Shown here one piece after another: positions 8,140 to 16,018 of a DNA stretch of 64,000 nt. Source of the DNA: Couchioplanes caeruleus (GTDB lineage Bacteria; Actinomycetota; Actinomycetes; Mycobacteriales; Micromonosporaceae); assembly GCF_003751945.1 (NCBI RefSeq), contig NZ_RJKL01000001.1, positions 3,720,001-3,784,000 of the forward strand, in the 5' to 3' direction. Each line of letters begins with the position of its first letter. Positions within the stretch are counted from its first letter, which is position 1. Below the pieces are notes generated by a model. That model ran no database searches. It was not told the origin of the DNA and worked only from the letters and a program-made list of their open reading frames with translations. The translations under genes and the position numbers were made by a program.

Positions 8140-11103
8140 TCAGGTGATCGCGAGGTGCACCAGCTCGGCGTCGCCCGGACGCCAGCCCTCGACCACCACG
8201 GCGACGTACCGCGCCCGGGCGCCCAGCGGGCCGTACACGCGGCCGTCCGGGGAGGCTTCCAGCCGGTGCGGCCGCCGCCGGCCGCGCGTCCAGGTGAGCC
8301 GCACCTTCGCGACGGCGGTCACCGAGCCGAGGTCGACCACCATGCGCCCCGCGGCGCCCGGCCGCCACGATGTCGCCGGGTCGCCGTCGACCGCGCGGTG
8401 CGGGGACGTCATTCCCGGGGGCAGCGGCGAGGTCGGGAAGGTCGTCCGGCCCCGGGCGAGGTCGGCGGTCGGCGTCACCGGGGCGCCCGGCACCGACACG
8501 CTGCGGGACTTGCCGGCGGGCACGCGTACGGTCTCCGACCAGGTCCCCTTGCGCAGCGTGACCACCGCCCGGCGCGTCGCCGGAGCGGTGACGGTGAGGT
8601 GATGGGAGTCCCTGACCAGGAACCGGGTGCCCGGCGGCGGGTCGCCGGCCAGGGTGAAGCGCGGCGGTTCCACCCGGGCGGTGCCGCCGTCCAGGCTGAC
8701 CGTCCATTCGAGTCCCCACTTGGTGAGCACCTGCTCGCCGCGGTAGAGCGTGCGCCGGGCGGGAAGGCGTACGGTCACGTCCCGAGCCGCAGCCGCGGAG
8801 AGATTGAAGACGCTCAGGTGGCCGTCCGCGTCGCTGACCGAGAGCCCCTTCGCGGTCGGCAGCGTCCGGGCGGCGGCCCGGGCGAGGTTCGTGCGGCCGC
8901 CGGCGTACCCCTCGATGATCGGCGCCGGCGCGCGGACCTCGGTCGCCGTCACCGTGATCCGTCCGTCGCCGCCGTGGGTCACGATTCCGGCGCGCCCGTC
9001 GATGCCGACCCAGCGCGCGGCGGTGCGGGTCTGCGGGACCTCTGCCGCGTCTGTCCAGGTCACGCCGTCGGTCGAGGTCTGGATGGCGAACCTTCTGCCG
9101 TACGCGGCATCCCAGGCGATGCGGGCACCGGCGACCCGGACCGCCGAGCCGAGGTCCACGGCGATCCAACTGTCGGCCCGGCCGCGCTCCTCGGGTGCGA
9201 CCGCCCAGCGGGTCTGCGGATTGCCGTCGGTGGCGTGGCGCGAGGGGCTGTAGGGGTCGCTCGAGGAGGCGGTCGGCATCGCGCCCTGGGCGAGGTCGGC
9301 GCCGGTCACGTCGAGGACCGCGAAGGACCAGAGGGCGTATCCGTCCGGAGTGGCCGGTTCGCGACCGAGCATGCGCACGTACCGGGCCTTGCGCGGGGTG
9401 AACGTGATGTCGCCGATCATCTCGTCGGGCAGCTCGGCCCGGCCGCCGGCGAACGTGAAGGTGCGGGCGCCGTCAAGCCCGGGGATGCCCGGCATGGCGA
9501 AGGTGAAGAGGGTGAGGCCGCCCTCGCCGGGCAGGCCGGTGCTGGCATAGACGACGGTGCCGGTCGGCAGCGTGGTGAAGCCCGCGTAGCCGCCGTTCAC
9601 GGCGAGGACGGTCGCGGTCGCGTCGACGCCGTCGCGAATCTTCCGGTACGCCTTCGTCCAATGGCTCGACGGCGTGACCCTGGCGGGTAGGAACGCCGGG
9701 ACGCGCGTGTCGACGAGCCAGTGGTCGTGGTTCGGCTGCCAGAGGAACGTGACGAAGTCCGGCTTGGTGACCGCCGCGGCGAAGGCGGTCGCCGACTGGT
9801 GCGCGGTGAGGCCGACGTCGCCGCCGAAGTCGCGGGTGCCGGCGGCGCGGCGGAAGAACTGCTCCCGGGTGACCGGCGGCACCGGCGTGGTGCGCAGCTT
9901 GTGAAAGAGGTACGCGATGGCAAGCTCGGCCCGCGCCTCGGGCTCGTGCTTCTCCTCGCCGCCGAACTTCGTGAGCCGGTATGCGGGGGCGAAGCGCAGG
10001 TACGGCATCAGGCGCTCGGCGAGATCCGCCTCGGCGCGCGCCGCGTCCCGGTCGCCCAGGACCTGGGCCAGGAACGCGAGCGGGAGGACGTCGCGGCCGT
10101 ACAGGTGGTAGCGGTCCGCGGCCATCGGCTGCACCGGCTCGCCCGCGTCGCTGGCCAGCAACCGCAGGGTGCGCCAGAGCTGATCGCCGTTGGGCTGGCG
10201 GGTCAGCACCTCGGGAACCTTGCGGCCGGCGATCAGGAAGTGGATGGCCGCGCGGCCGGCCGTACGCCACAGCTCGGCCTGGTGGTGCGGATCGGCGGAC
10301 TTGTGCCGCTCGACGATGAACGTGTCGTGCAGGTTGTGCGCGCTGCTGAGCCGGTCGATCCGCTCGCCGTCGAGCACCGTGGGGTTGGCCCGGTCGGCCT
10401 CCGGCAGGGCGCTGGCGTTGGTGGCCCAGAAACGCAGGCGCGCCCGCCAGGCCGCGGCGGACTGGGCGTCGGTGGTCCAGGCGATACCGGGCGCGAGGGC
10501 CTCCACCAGGACGCCCATCTCCGCGAGCTTGGTGTCGCCGCGCCATCCGCCGTCGGTGCCGTTGGGCCCCCAGTCGCCGCTCATCGGATCGTTCCCGGCG
10601 TTGAGCTGGTACGCGTACGCGGCCTGCCCCTCGGCGATCCGCTGCACGTTGCCCTGGGTGGCGGGGTCGAGATCGGTCCACAACAGCCGGGCGGCGAGCA
10701 CGAGGTAGAGCTCGACGGTGGAGTCCCCGAGGAGCCGGCGCCCCCACTCGGTGCCGCCGGCAAGCTGGTTGGAGGCGGCACAGCGCTTGATCGTCGCGAC
10801 CGTCCTGGCGCGCAGCGTCGCGGCGTCGACGCCGGCGAGCCGGGAGTCGTAGTCCTTCATACCCAGCAGGACCGCGTTGCCCAGCACGGCCGCGAAGCGG
10901 AAGTCGGCCGCCTTGTACGCGCCGATCGCGGGATCCCACTGCTCCTCGACCCACCGGGTGTGCACGTGCAACACCTCGCGGTAGATCTTCGCCACGGAGT
11001 CGCCCCGGGCCGGCGCCGCCACCGCCGGTGCGGACGCGACCGTGCCGGTCAGGCCGCCGATTCCGGCCAGCGCCAGCAATCGGCGGCGGGACAGAGCGAA
11101 CAC
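8140..11103 (-). CDS. Large Tat-exported protein with two discoidin (F5/8 type C) domains
   Basis: A 987-residue secreted protein. The GTG start has GGGGAGG upstream. The N-terminus has a Tat-type signal (SRRRLLALAG, then a hydrophobic stretch ending APAVAAPA). Residues about 40-480 are helix-rich (for example FRFAAVLGNAVLLGMKDYD and GRRLLGDSTVELYLVLAARLLW), followed by beta-rich sequence. This resembles the alpha/alpha-toroid plus beta-sandwich plan of polysaccharide lyases, but I recognise no catalytic motif. Two carbohydrate-binding discoidin-like domains follow, near residues 604-720 (ATDGNPQTRWA, IAVDLGS) and 881-987 (AVDGDPATSWRP, MVVDLGS). A role on an extracellular polysaccharide is likely; the reaction is unknown. 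Confidence 0.75.
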   Translation of the reverse strand: MFALSRRRLLALAGIGGLTGTVASAPAVAAPARGDSVAKIYREVLHVHTRWVEEQWDPAIGAYKAADFRFAAVLGNAVLLGMKDYDSRLAGVDAATLRARTVATIKRCAASNQLAGGTEWGRRLLGDSTVELYLVLAARLLWTDLDPATQGNVQRIAEGQAAYAYQLNAGNDPMSGDWGPNGTDGGWRGDTKLAEMGVLVEALAPGIAWTTDAQSAAAWRARLRFWATNASALPEADRANPTVLDGERIDRLSSAHNLHDTFIVERHKSADPHHQAELWRTAGRAAIHFLIAGRKVPEVLTRQPNGDQLWRTLRLLASDAGEPVQPMAADRYHLYGRDVLPLAFLAQVLGDRDAARAEADLAERLMPYLRFAPAYRLTKFGGEEKHEPEARAELAIAYLFHKLRTTPVPPVTREQFFRRAAGTRDFGGDVGLTAHQSATAFAAAVTKPDFVTFLWQPNHDHWLVDTRVPAFLPARVTPSSHWTKAYRKIRDGVDATATVLAVNGGYAGFTTLPTGTVVYASTGLPGEGGLTLFTFAMPGIPGLDGARTFTFAGGRAELPDEMIGDITFTPRKARYVRMLGREPATPDGYALWSFAVLDVTGADLAQGAMPTASSSDPYSPSRHATDGNPQTRWAVAPEERGRADSWIAVDLGSAVRVAGARIAWDAAYGRRFAIQTSTDGVTWTDAAEVPQTRTAARWVGIDGRAGIVTHGGDGRITVTATEVRAPAPIIEGYAGGRTNLARAAARTLPTAKGLSVSDADGHLSVFNLSAAAARDVTVRLPARRTLYRGEQVLTKWGLEWTVSLDGGTARVEPPRFTLAGDPPPGTRFLVRDSHHLTVTAPATRRAVVTLRKGTWSETVRVPAGKSRSVSVPGAPVTPTADLARGRTTFPTSPLPPGMTSPHRAVDGDPATSWRPGAAGRMVVDLGSVTAVAKVRLTWTRGRRRPHRLEASPDGRVYGPLGARARYVAVVVEGWRPGDAELVHLAIT

Positions 11104-11184
11104 GGAGCCTCCCCGGCGAAACGAACAGGTTGCCTACCCTTCGCTTCGATGCCGAAGGCTGTCAAATCTGCCTGGTTCGAAGTT

Positions 11185-11203
11185 TTACTTGCTTGTTAAG
11201 TAA
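11185..11203. promoter_or_regulatory. AT-rich inverted repeat (putative operator) upstream of the discoidin-domain gene
   Basis: TTACTT-N7-AAGTAA lies in an AT-rich island about 85 bases before the GTG start of the discoidin gene. Both the symmetry and the AT content stand out against the GC-rich surroundings. The form resembles sites of TetR or MarR repressors. No cognate regulator gene is adjacent. Confidence 0.4.
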
Positions 11204-11317
11204 TGCATCGATGAGACTGACCGTACCGTCCCCGCAATCGCGCCGTCCCCACACCGAGGCGCCGGCCCGGCATCCTCTCGCCGGCCGGCGCCCCGGTGGG
11301 CGCGCCCTACGACGTCG

Positions 11318-12121
11318 TCATTTCGCCGACCCGGGTTCGGCCATGCGGCGATGCATCTCCGCCGTGGCCCGGTCCGGCATCACCCTGGCCATGGCGCCCT
11401 GCGCCCTGGTCTTCAGCGAACCGGCGACGACCTTCTCCTCGCCCTTCATCAGGGCCTCGAAGCCCATCTCGGCCACCAGCGCCGGGTCGTCCTTCTCGCT
11501 CGCCCCGACCCTGGTGTCGAGCATGTCGGCGCGATCGAAGAAGTTCGTCTCGGTGGGTCCGGGCATCAGCGAGGTGACGGTGACTCCGGTGTCCTTCAGC
11601 TCGGCGCGCAGGGCCTCCGCGAAGGACTGCACGAAGGACTTGGACGCGTTGTAGACGGCCTGGTAGGTCCCCGGCATCATCGACGCGATCGACGAGGTGA
11701 ACAGCACCCTGCCTTCCCCGCGCGCGACCATGTCGGGAAGCACCCGCTTGGCGAGGTGCACCGTCGAGGTGACGTTCACATCGATGATGTTCAGCTCTTC
11801 CCGCAGGTCGGTGTCGCGGGTGAAGTCGCCGCCCAGGCCCCGGCCGGCGTTCAGGGTGACGGCGTCGACCGGGCGGCCGGCCGCGCGGATCTCCGCGTAC
11901 AGCTTCTCCACGCCGTCGTACGTGGCCAGGTCGGCCCGGACGGCGGCGACCTGGTTCTGCGCGTCGCGGCGCAGGTCGGCGGCCGCCTGCTCGATTTCGT
12001 CGTCCTCCGCGGTGATCAGCAGGTCGTACCCGTGGTCGGCGAACTGCCGGGCCAGCTCGTAGCCGATGCCGCTGGACGCCCCGGTGACCACCGCGAACTT
12101 GCGGCCGGTGGGTGTCGTCAT
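11318..12121 (-). CDS. Short-chain dehydrogenase/reductase
   Basis: A 267-residue classical SDR. The Rossmann motif VTGASSGIG is near residue 12, with LNAGRG in place of NNAG, the catalytic Ser in FTSSIAS, and the YNASK catalytic Tyr/Lys pair. The ATG at 12121 is chosen because a GAGGAGG ribosome site lies eight bases upstream; reading further 5' adds only unconserved sequence. It probably uses NADP(H) on an unknown alcohol, ketone or fatty-acyl substrate. It is a single gene; downstream is the promoter region of the discoidin gene on the same strand. Confidence 0.88.
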   Translation of the reverse strand: MTTPTGRKFAVVTGASSGIGYELARQFADHGYDLLITAEDDEIEQAAADLRRDAQNQVAAVRADLATYDGVEKLYAEIRAAGRPVDAVTLNAGRGLGGDFTRDTDLREELNIIDVNVTSTVHLAKRVLPDMVARGEGRVLFTSSIASMMPGTYQAVYNASKSFVQSFAEALRAELKDTGVTVTSLMPGPTETNFFDRADMLDTRVGASEKDDPALVAEMGFEALMKGEEKVVAGSLKTRAQGAMARVMPDRATAEMHRRMAEPGSAK

Positions 12122-12186
12122 CAGTCGAACCTCCTCGTCGTCTCCCCTGGTGTGCCCGCGGGCAGACGGGCTAACCGGGAATATCC

Positions 12187-12202
12187 GGCCCGGCACCGGG
12201 CC
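12187..12202. promoter_or_regulatory. 7-bp inverted repeat upstream of the SDR gene
   Basis: GGCCCGG-CA-CCGGGCC lies 66 bases before the SDR start, on the promoter side. It could be an operator, or a hairpin left from the neighbouring decayed gene. No further support is visible. Confidence 0.3.
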
Positions 12203-12255
12203 ATCGGGGATGCGAGGGCCACCACAAGAGCCGGAGGAAGGCATGCGCGCGCCGA

Positions 12256-12590
12256 CTCGGCAGTCAGGTGGACCGGATGGGCGCGCTGCGCACCGCCTTC
12301 GCGGCGGTCCGCCGGTCCGGCACGGTGTCGATCATCGGTGTGTAGGGCGGCCAGGCCGACCCGTCCCGATGTTCGACCTCTTCGACAAAGGCGTGACCCT
12401 GCGGATGGGCCAGCGCACGTCAGGCGGTGGCCCGACGAGGTCCTGCCGCTGCTCACCGGCGACGACGACCCGTTGGGCGTCGACGACCTGGTCACCCACC
12501 GGCTGCCGCTCGAGGAGGCACCGCACACCTACGAGATCTTCAAGTAGAAGGCGGAGGACGGGTGCATCAAGGGTCGTGCTCAAGCCCTGA
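12256..12590 (+). pseudogene. Decayed C-terminal end of a zinc-dependent alcohol dehydrogenase
   Basis: Translating across frames recovers the end of a medium-chain zinc alcohol/formaldehyde dehydrogenase: MGALRTAFAAVRRSGTVSIIGV, then MFDLFDKGVTLRMGQ, then a segment ending RLPLEEAPHTYEIFK, then DGCIK and a VVLKP-like end. The pieces are separated by a TAG after SIIGV, frame changes near 12368 and 12424, a TAG at 12545 and another frame change near 12571. The N-terminal domain is missing. It is a clear pseudogene remnant without function. No transposase is adjacent. Confidence 0.85.
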
Positions 12591-12619
12591 AAGGCGACCA
12601 GAGTACCACCCAGTTAGGG

Positions 12620-12638
12620 GTCACTCACCTAAAGTGAC
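12620..12638. promoter_or_regulatory. Inverted repeat upstream of the sigma-factor gene
   Basis: GTCACT-N7-AGTGAC lies about 150 bases before the sigma-factor ATG, in the relatively AT-rich stretch between the decayed dehydrogenase and the gene. It could be a regulator site for the sigma gene or a terminator relic. Confidence 0.35.
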
Positions 12639-12784
12639 TCATACTTTCGGCTAGTCTTCGGTGGACCGGTCGGCTAAGGTCGTCATAACCGAACGGCCAG
12701 CATGCGCGGGTACGGAGGGTCTCATCGACCGCCGTGCCCGCGGATCTATAGCGACACCCGCAGGTGCTCAGGGAGGACCACGGA

Positions 12785-13594
12785 ATGACTGTGACCCAGT
12801 CGGCCCCGTCGACCACGACGTCGACCACGATCAGCGAGGCGCCGCAGGACAGCGCCGCAGATCTCCTCAACGCGATGGCCGCGATGCCTGCCGGTCACCC
12901 GTCCCGCGCGTCGCTGCGGGACCGGGCGATCGAGGCCTGGCTACCCCTGGCCCGCCACCTCGCCCACCGCTACTCCGGCCGCGGCGAACCCACCGACGAC
13001 CTCATCCAGACCGCCACCGTCGGCCTCATCAAAGCCGTCGACAAGTTCGACCCCACCCGCGGCGTCGACTTCGCCGGCTACGCCATCCCCACCATCATCG
13101 GCGAGATCAAACGCCACTTCCGCGACCGCACCTGGTCCGTCCGCGTCCCCCGCCGCCTCCAGGAACTCCGCCTGGCCATCACCGAAGCCAACGCCACCCT
13201 CACCCACACCCTCGGCCGATCCCCGACCGTCGCCGACATCGCCACCCACCTCGGCGTCACCGAGGAAGACGTCCTCGAAGGCCTCGAAGGCGCCCGCGCC
13301 TACAACGCCACCAGCCTCTCCACCCCGATCAGCGCCGACGGCACCACCGAACTCGGCGACACCCTCGGCAGCGAGGACCACGAATACGAACTCGCCGAAA
13401 CCCGCGTCGCCCTCGGCCCCGCCCTGGCCACCCTCGACCCCCGCGAACAGAAGATCCTCACCCTGCGCTTCTACGGCAACCTCACCCAGTCCCAGATCGC
13501 CGACCAGATCGGCATCTCCCAGATGCACGTCAGCCGCCTGCTCACGAAGGCCCTGACCAAGCTGCGCACCCAGCTCGTGACGGACGGCATCTGA
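12785..13594 (+). CDS. RNA polymerase sigma factor of the SigB/SigF/SigG group
   Basis: A 269-residue group 3 sigma factor. Region 2 contains DDLIQTATVGLIKAVDKFD (about residues 78-96) and the -10-recognising FAGYAIPTIIGEIKRHFRDRTW. Region 3 follows with EDVLEGLEGARAYN. Region 4 ends in the -35-binding helix-turn-helix NLTQSQIADQIGISQMHVSR. The ATG has GGGAGGA eight bases upstream. Such factors direct general-stress or sporulation genes. No anti-sigma or anti-anti-sigma gene adjoins it, unlike classical sigF operons. Codons are unusually C-ending over most of the gene. A strong terminator follows. Confidence 0.92.
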   Translation: MTVTQSAPSTTTSTTISEAPQDSAADLLNAMAAMPAGHPSRASLRDRAIEAWLPLARHLAHRYSGRGEPTDDLIQTATVGLIKAVDKFDPTRGVDFAGYAIPTIIGEIKRHFRDRTWSVRVPRRLQELRLAITEANATLTHTLGRSPTVADIATHLGVTEEDVLEGLEGARAYNATSLSTPISADGTTELGDTLGSEDHEYELAETRVALGPALATLDPREQKILTLRFYGNLTQSQIADQIGISQMHVSRLLTKALTKLRTQLVTDGI

Positions 13595-13605
13595 GCCCCG
13601 CACCA

Positions 13606-13638
13606 AGGAACGCCGGCCCGGTTCGGGCCGGCGTTCCT
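13606..13638 (+). terminator. Terminator of the sigma-factor gene
   Basis: A perfect 15-bp GC-rich stem (13606-13620 with 13624-13638) with a three-base loop lies 12 bases after the sigma-factor stop. Confidence 0.8.
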
Positions 13639-13765
13639 GCGTCTGGAGCAACCACGCTCTCCCGGAGTGCCGCCCCGGCGCACCCTGATCGCTAGGGTCC
13701 GCACAGGCATGCCCCCGATCGTCGAAGTCGTCACCACACCGCTTCGATCCTCGGGAGATCCGCCC

Positions 13766-14094
13766 ATGCGTCAGCGTCACCTCTCCGCAGTCCTCACCGC
13801 CGTCGTCGGCGTCGCCCTGGCCGCACCGGCTCAGGCCGTCCCCGCCGGGCCCTCACCGTTGACGGCAGGGTGGCCGCCCTCGCCGGCCTGGTCGCGGGTA
13901 CGACCGTTCAGGTGACCGGCACGGAGACGTGAGCGGACGGACGGTCACCAGGGTCGAGGCCCGCTCGGTGGTGACGGCGAAGAAGCCCGCCACCACCTCC
14001 AAGAAGAGCAAGAGCAACAAGCGGCCAGGCGTCAGCGCCGCGGCGCGGAGAGGGCCCGGCCGGCGACGCCGGCGCCCGGCCCGTACGCGGTGAG
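13766..14094 (+). pseudogene. Remnant of a small secreted protein
   Basis: An ATG with GGGAG upstream starts a good signal peptide (MRQRHLSAVLTAVVGVALAAPAQAV). The frame then drifts. Sense resumes in a second frame as LTVDGRVAALAGLVAGTTVQV, ends at a TGA near 13932, and continues in a third frame as GRTVTRVEARSVVTAKKPA plus a Ser/Lys-rich tail. Two frameshifts in a short OB- or beta-rich secreted protein explain this best. The end runs into the 3' end of the opposite sulfatase-like gene. It could instead be one short ORF (13766-13915) with an unconserved tail. Confidence 0.5.
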
Positions 14095-15828
14095 GAACTT
14101 GTCGCGGAACTGGTCCATCCGCCACACCGGGGCGTCGGGCGCGGGCTTGAGTCCGTCGGTCCAGTTCCAGCCGGCCACCCGGTCGAGCACGGCCTTGTCC
14201 TTGGCGACGACGGTGATCGGCACGTCGCGGCTCGCCCCGTCGCCGACCACGATCGGGGCCGGCTGGTGGTCGCCGAGGAACACCATGACGGTGTTCTCGT
14301 CGCCGAACTTCTCCAGGTACGAGATGAGCGTCGTCAACGTGTACTGGATCGAGCGGCTGTACTCGCGCTTGATCTTGGCCGGGTCCTTCCAGATCGAACC
14401 GGACCTCTTCCCGTCCTTCTTGATCTGCTCGTAGACGGCACCGTCGCCGACGTCGTCCCAGTCGATGAAGTTCGGGATCGGCGCCCACGGGGTGTGGCTG
14501 GACACCAGCGGCATCTCCACGAACAACGGCGCGTGGGCAGGGCCGTGCACGTTCTTCTGGAACCAGGAGAGCGTGTACTGGTCCGGCTGCGGCGACCAGC
14601 CGAACTTCGGACCGACGTAGCCGGTGTTACGGGAGTCGTAAACCCGGTTGTAGCCGTAGAAGGCGCCCTCCGGCCAGGCATATTTCGCACCCGGCATCAC
14701 ACTGATGGTGTCGTAGCCGGCCCGCTTGGACAGGCTGGTCAGCGTCAGCCGCTCGCTGGCGGTCAGATTGCGGTACCGCTGCTGGTTATTGATCCACAGG
14801 CCGGAGAGCAACGTCGCGTGGGCCAGCCAGCTTCCGCCGCCCGCCGTCGGCGAGGTGAGCCAGCCGCTCTTGGCCGCATAGCCCGCCTTGGCCAGCTCGG
14901 CCCCGCCCTCGTCCAGCACCTTCACCGTGCCCGGGGCCAGCACCGGATCCTCGATCGCCGACCGGCCGTAACTCTCCACGAAGGTGACGAAGAGGTCCTT
15001 GCCCCGCAGAGCAGTCAGCAGTTGATCCGGCGGCGTCGCCGCGAAGGCGTCGACCGTCACCTCGCGGGCGAAGTTCTCCTCGTCCTGCAACCCGGCCTGC
15101 ACCGCGACCACCCGGTCCCAGGCGTACATGACGCTGGCGCGCGACGCCACCGGGATCGGCTCGAAGATCTGAACACCCAGCACGAGCAGGACCACCCACA
15201 CGGCGATACCGGCGACCGACGTCCGCGCGCTCACCGTGCGATGCCGCTCGGCCACCTTGGCAACCCGCAGAGCGGCACGAGTCATCAGCACGAGCACCGT
15301 CACGATCAGCACGACGATCCCGGCCACGGTACCGAGCGCCGCCGCCTGCCCGGCAGAGTCCCGGACGAACGAGTACGCGTCGTCGAGCAACTCCCAGTCG
15401 AGTACCAGGTCGAACGGGCGGGACAGCACCTTGTTGAAGCCCATGTCGACGGCCTTCTCGACGGTCAACAGGCCCAATCCGGCCCCGAACGCGCCGGCCC
15501 CGATCCGCTTCCACCGGCCACGCAACAAAAGCACGACGCCGATAGCGAGGAATCCCTCGATCGGCAGCCGCACATACGTGCCGGGCCGCGCCAGCCGGCC
15601 GACCACATTCGGCATGATCAGCGCCGCGAAGATCAGCACGAGAGCGCCGGCAGTCAACACCCGGCTGCAGACCCGACGCAGACGACTGGACGGCGAGGAC
15701 GTCTCGTTCCGCTGCGACTCCGCGTCCGAGTCCTGCACCGCCGGCACCGTGGCCGCGCCCCGCCGAAAGCGGGAAACCAGCACAGCGCGCAGTGAAACAG
15801 ACAAAACGAGGTCCTCCTCCTCCGACAT
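14032..15828 (-). CDS. Membrane-anchored sulfatase/alkaline-phosphatase-fold enzyme (LtaS-like)
   Basis: About 598 residues from the ATG at 15828. An N-terminal part carries four or five hydrophobic helices (VLTAGALVLIFAALIMP; IEGFLAIGVVLLL; LGTVAGIVVLIVTVLVL; SVAGIAVWVVLLVLGV). A large extracellular sulfatase-like domain follows, with the metal-site motifs FVTFVESYGRS and MVFLGDHQPAP. The plan resembles lipoteichoic-acid-synthase or phosphoglycerol-transferase enzymes, so it may transfer or hydrolyse phosphate or sulfate groups on envelope polymers. The substrate is unknown. A GGAGGAGGAGG tract lies just inside the gene and would serve a TTG at 15804 better than the ATG, so the start may be eight codons later. 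Confidence 0.8.
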   Translation of the reverse strand: MSEEEDLVLSVSLRAVLVSRFRRGAATVPAVQDSDAESQRNETSSPSSRLRRVCSRVLTAGALVLIFAALIMPNVVGRLARPGTYVRLPIEGFLAIGVVLLLRGRWKRIGAGAFGAGLGLLTVEKAVDMGFNKVLSRPFDLVLDWELLDDAYSFVRDSAGQAAALGTVAGIVVLIVTVLVLMTRAALRVAKVAERHRTVSARTSVAGIAVWVVLLVLGVQIFEPIPVASRASVMYAWDRVVAVQAGLQDEENFAREVTVDAFAATPPDQLLTALRGKDLFVTFVESYGRSAIEDPVLAPGTVKVLDEGGAELAKAGYAAKSGWLTSPTAGGGSWLAHATLLSGLWINNQQRYRNLTASERLTLTSLSKRAGYDTISVMPGAKYAWPEGAFYGYNRVYDSRNTGYVGPKFGWSPQPDQYTLSWFQKNVHGPAHAPLFVEMPLVSSHTPWAPIPNFIDWDDVGDGAVYEQIKKDGKRSGSIWKDPAKIKREYSRSIQYTLTTLISYLEKFGDENTVMVFLGDHQPAPIVVGDGASRDVPITVVAKDKAVLDRVAGWNWTDGLKPAPDAPVWRMDQFRDKFLTAYGPGAGVAGRALSAPRR

Positions 15829-15885
15829 TCCCAACGGAGGAACGGATCTCGCGCGGCGCCAGTTCAATCCCCCGCGCCGAAGCCG

Positions 15886-15936
15886 CGAAATCCACACGTT
15901 ATCCACAGGTGCTTCGGACCGTTTCGGTGGATTTCG
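15886..15936. promoter_or_regulatory. Perfect DnaA box framed by a 10-bp inverted repeat
   Basis: TTATCCACA, the exact DnaA-box consensus, is at 15899-15907. It sits inside a perfect inverted repeat CGAAATCCAC (15886-15895) / GTGGATTTCG (15927-15936), whose arms each contain a partial box core (ATCCAC). The element is in the 190-base gap between divergent genes and covers their promoter zone. DnaA as a regulator or a DnaA-titration site are possible; no replication genes are nearby. Confidence 0.5.
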
Positions 15937-16018
15937 GGGAGGGCCAGGGTGTCGCGGCTGGATACGGTGGGAGCCGGGGACGCCGCCCCGCCGCCGACGA
16001 CGGGAGTCCTCCGAGCCC

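Noticed and set aside
6553..9690. A 1045-codon open frame on the plus strand
   Set aside because: Antisense to glyA and the discoidin gene; very rich in Arg/Gly/Val/Leu with no domain, a normal shadow in GC-rich DNA.
12661..13695. Arg/Pro/His-rich frame over the sigma-factor gene
   Set aside because: Frame-shifted shadow of the sigma gene; the composition results from its C-rich third positions.
15899..15907. Chromosomal replication origin
   Set aside because: Only one perfect DnaA box is present and no dnaA, dnaN or AT-rich unwinding region is nearby.
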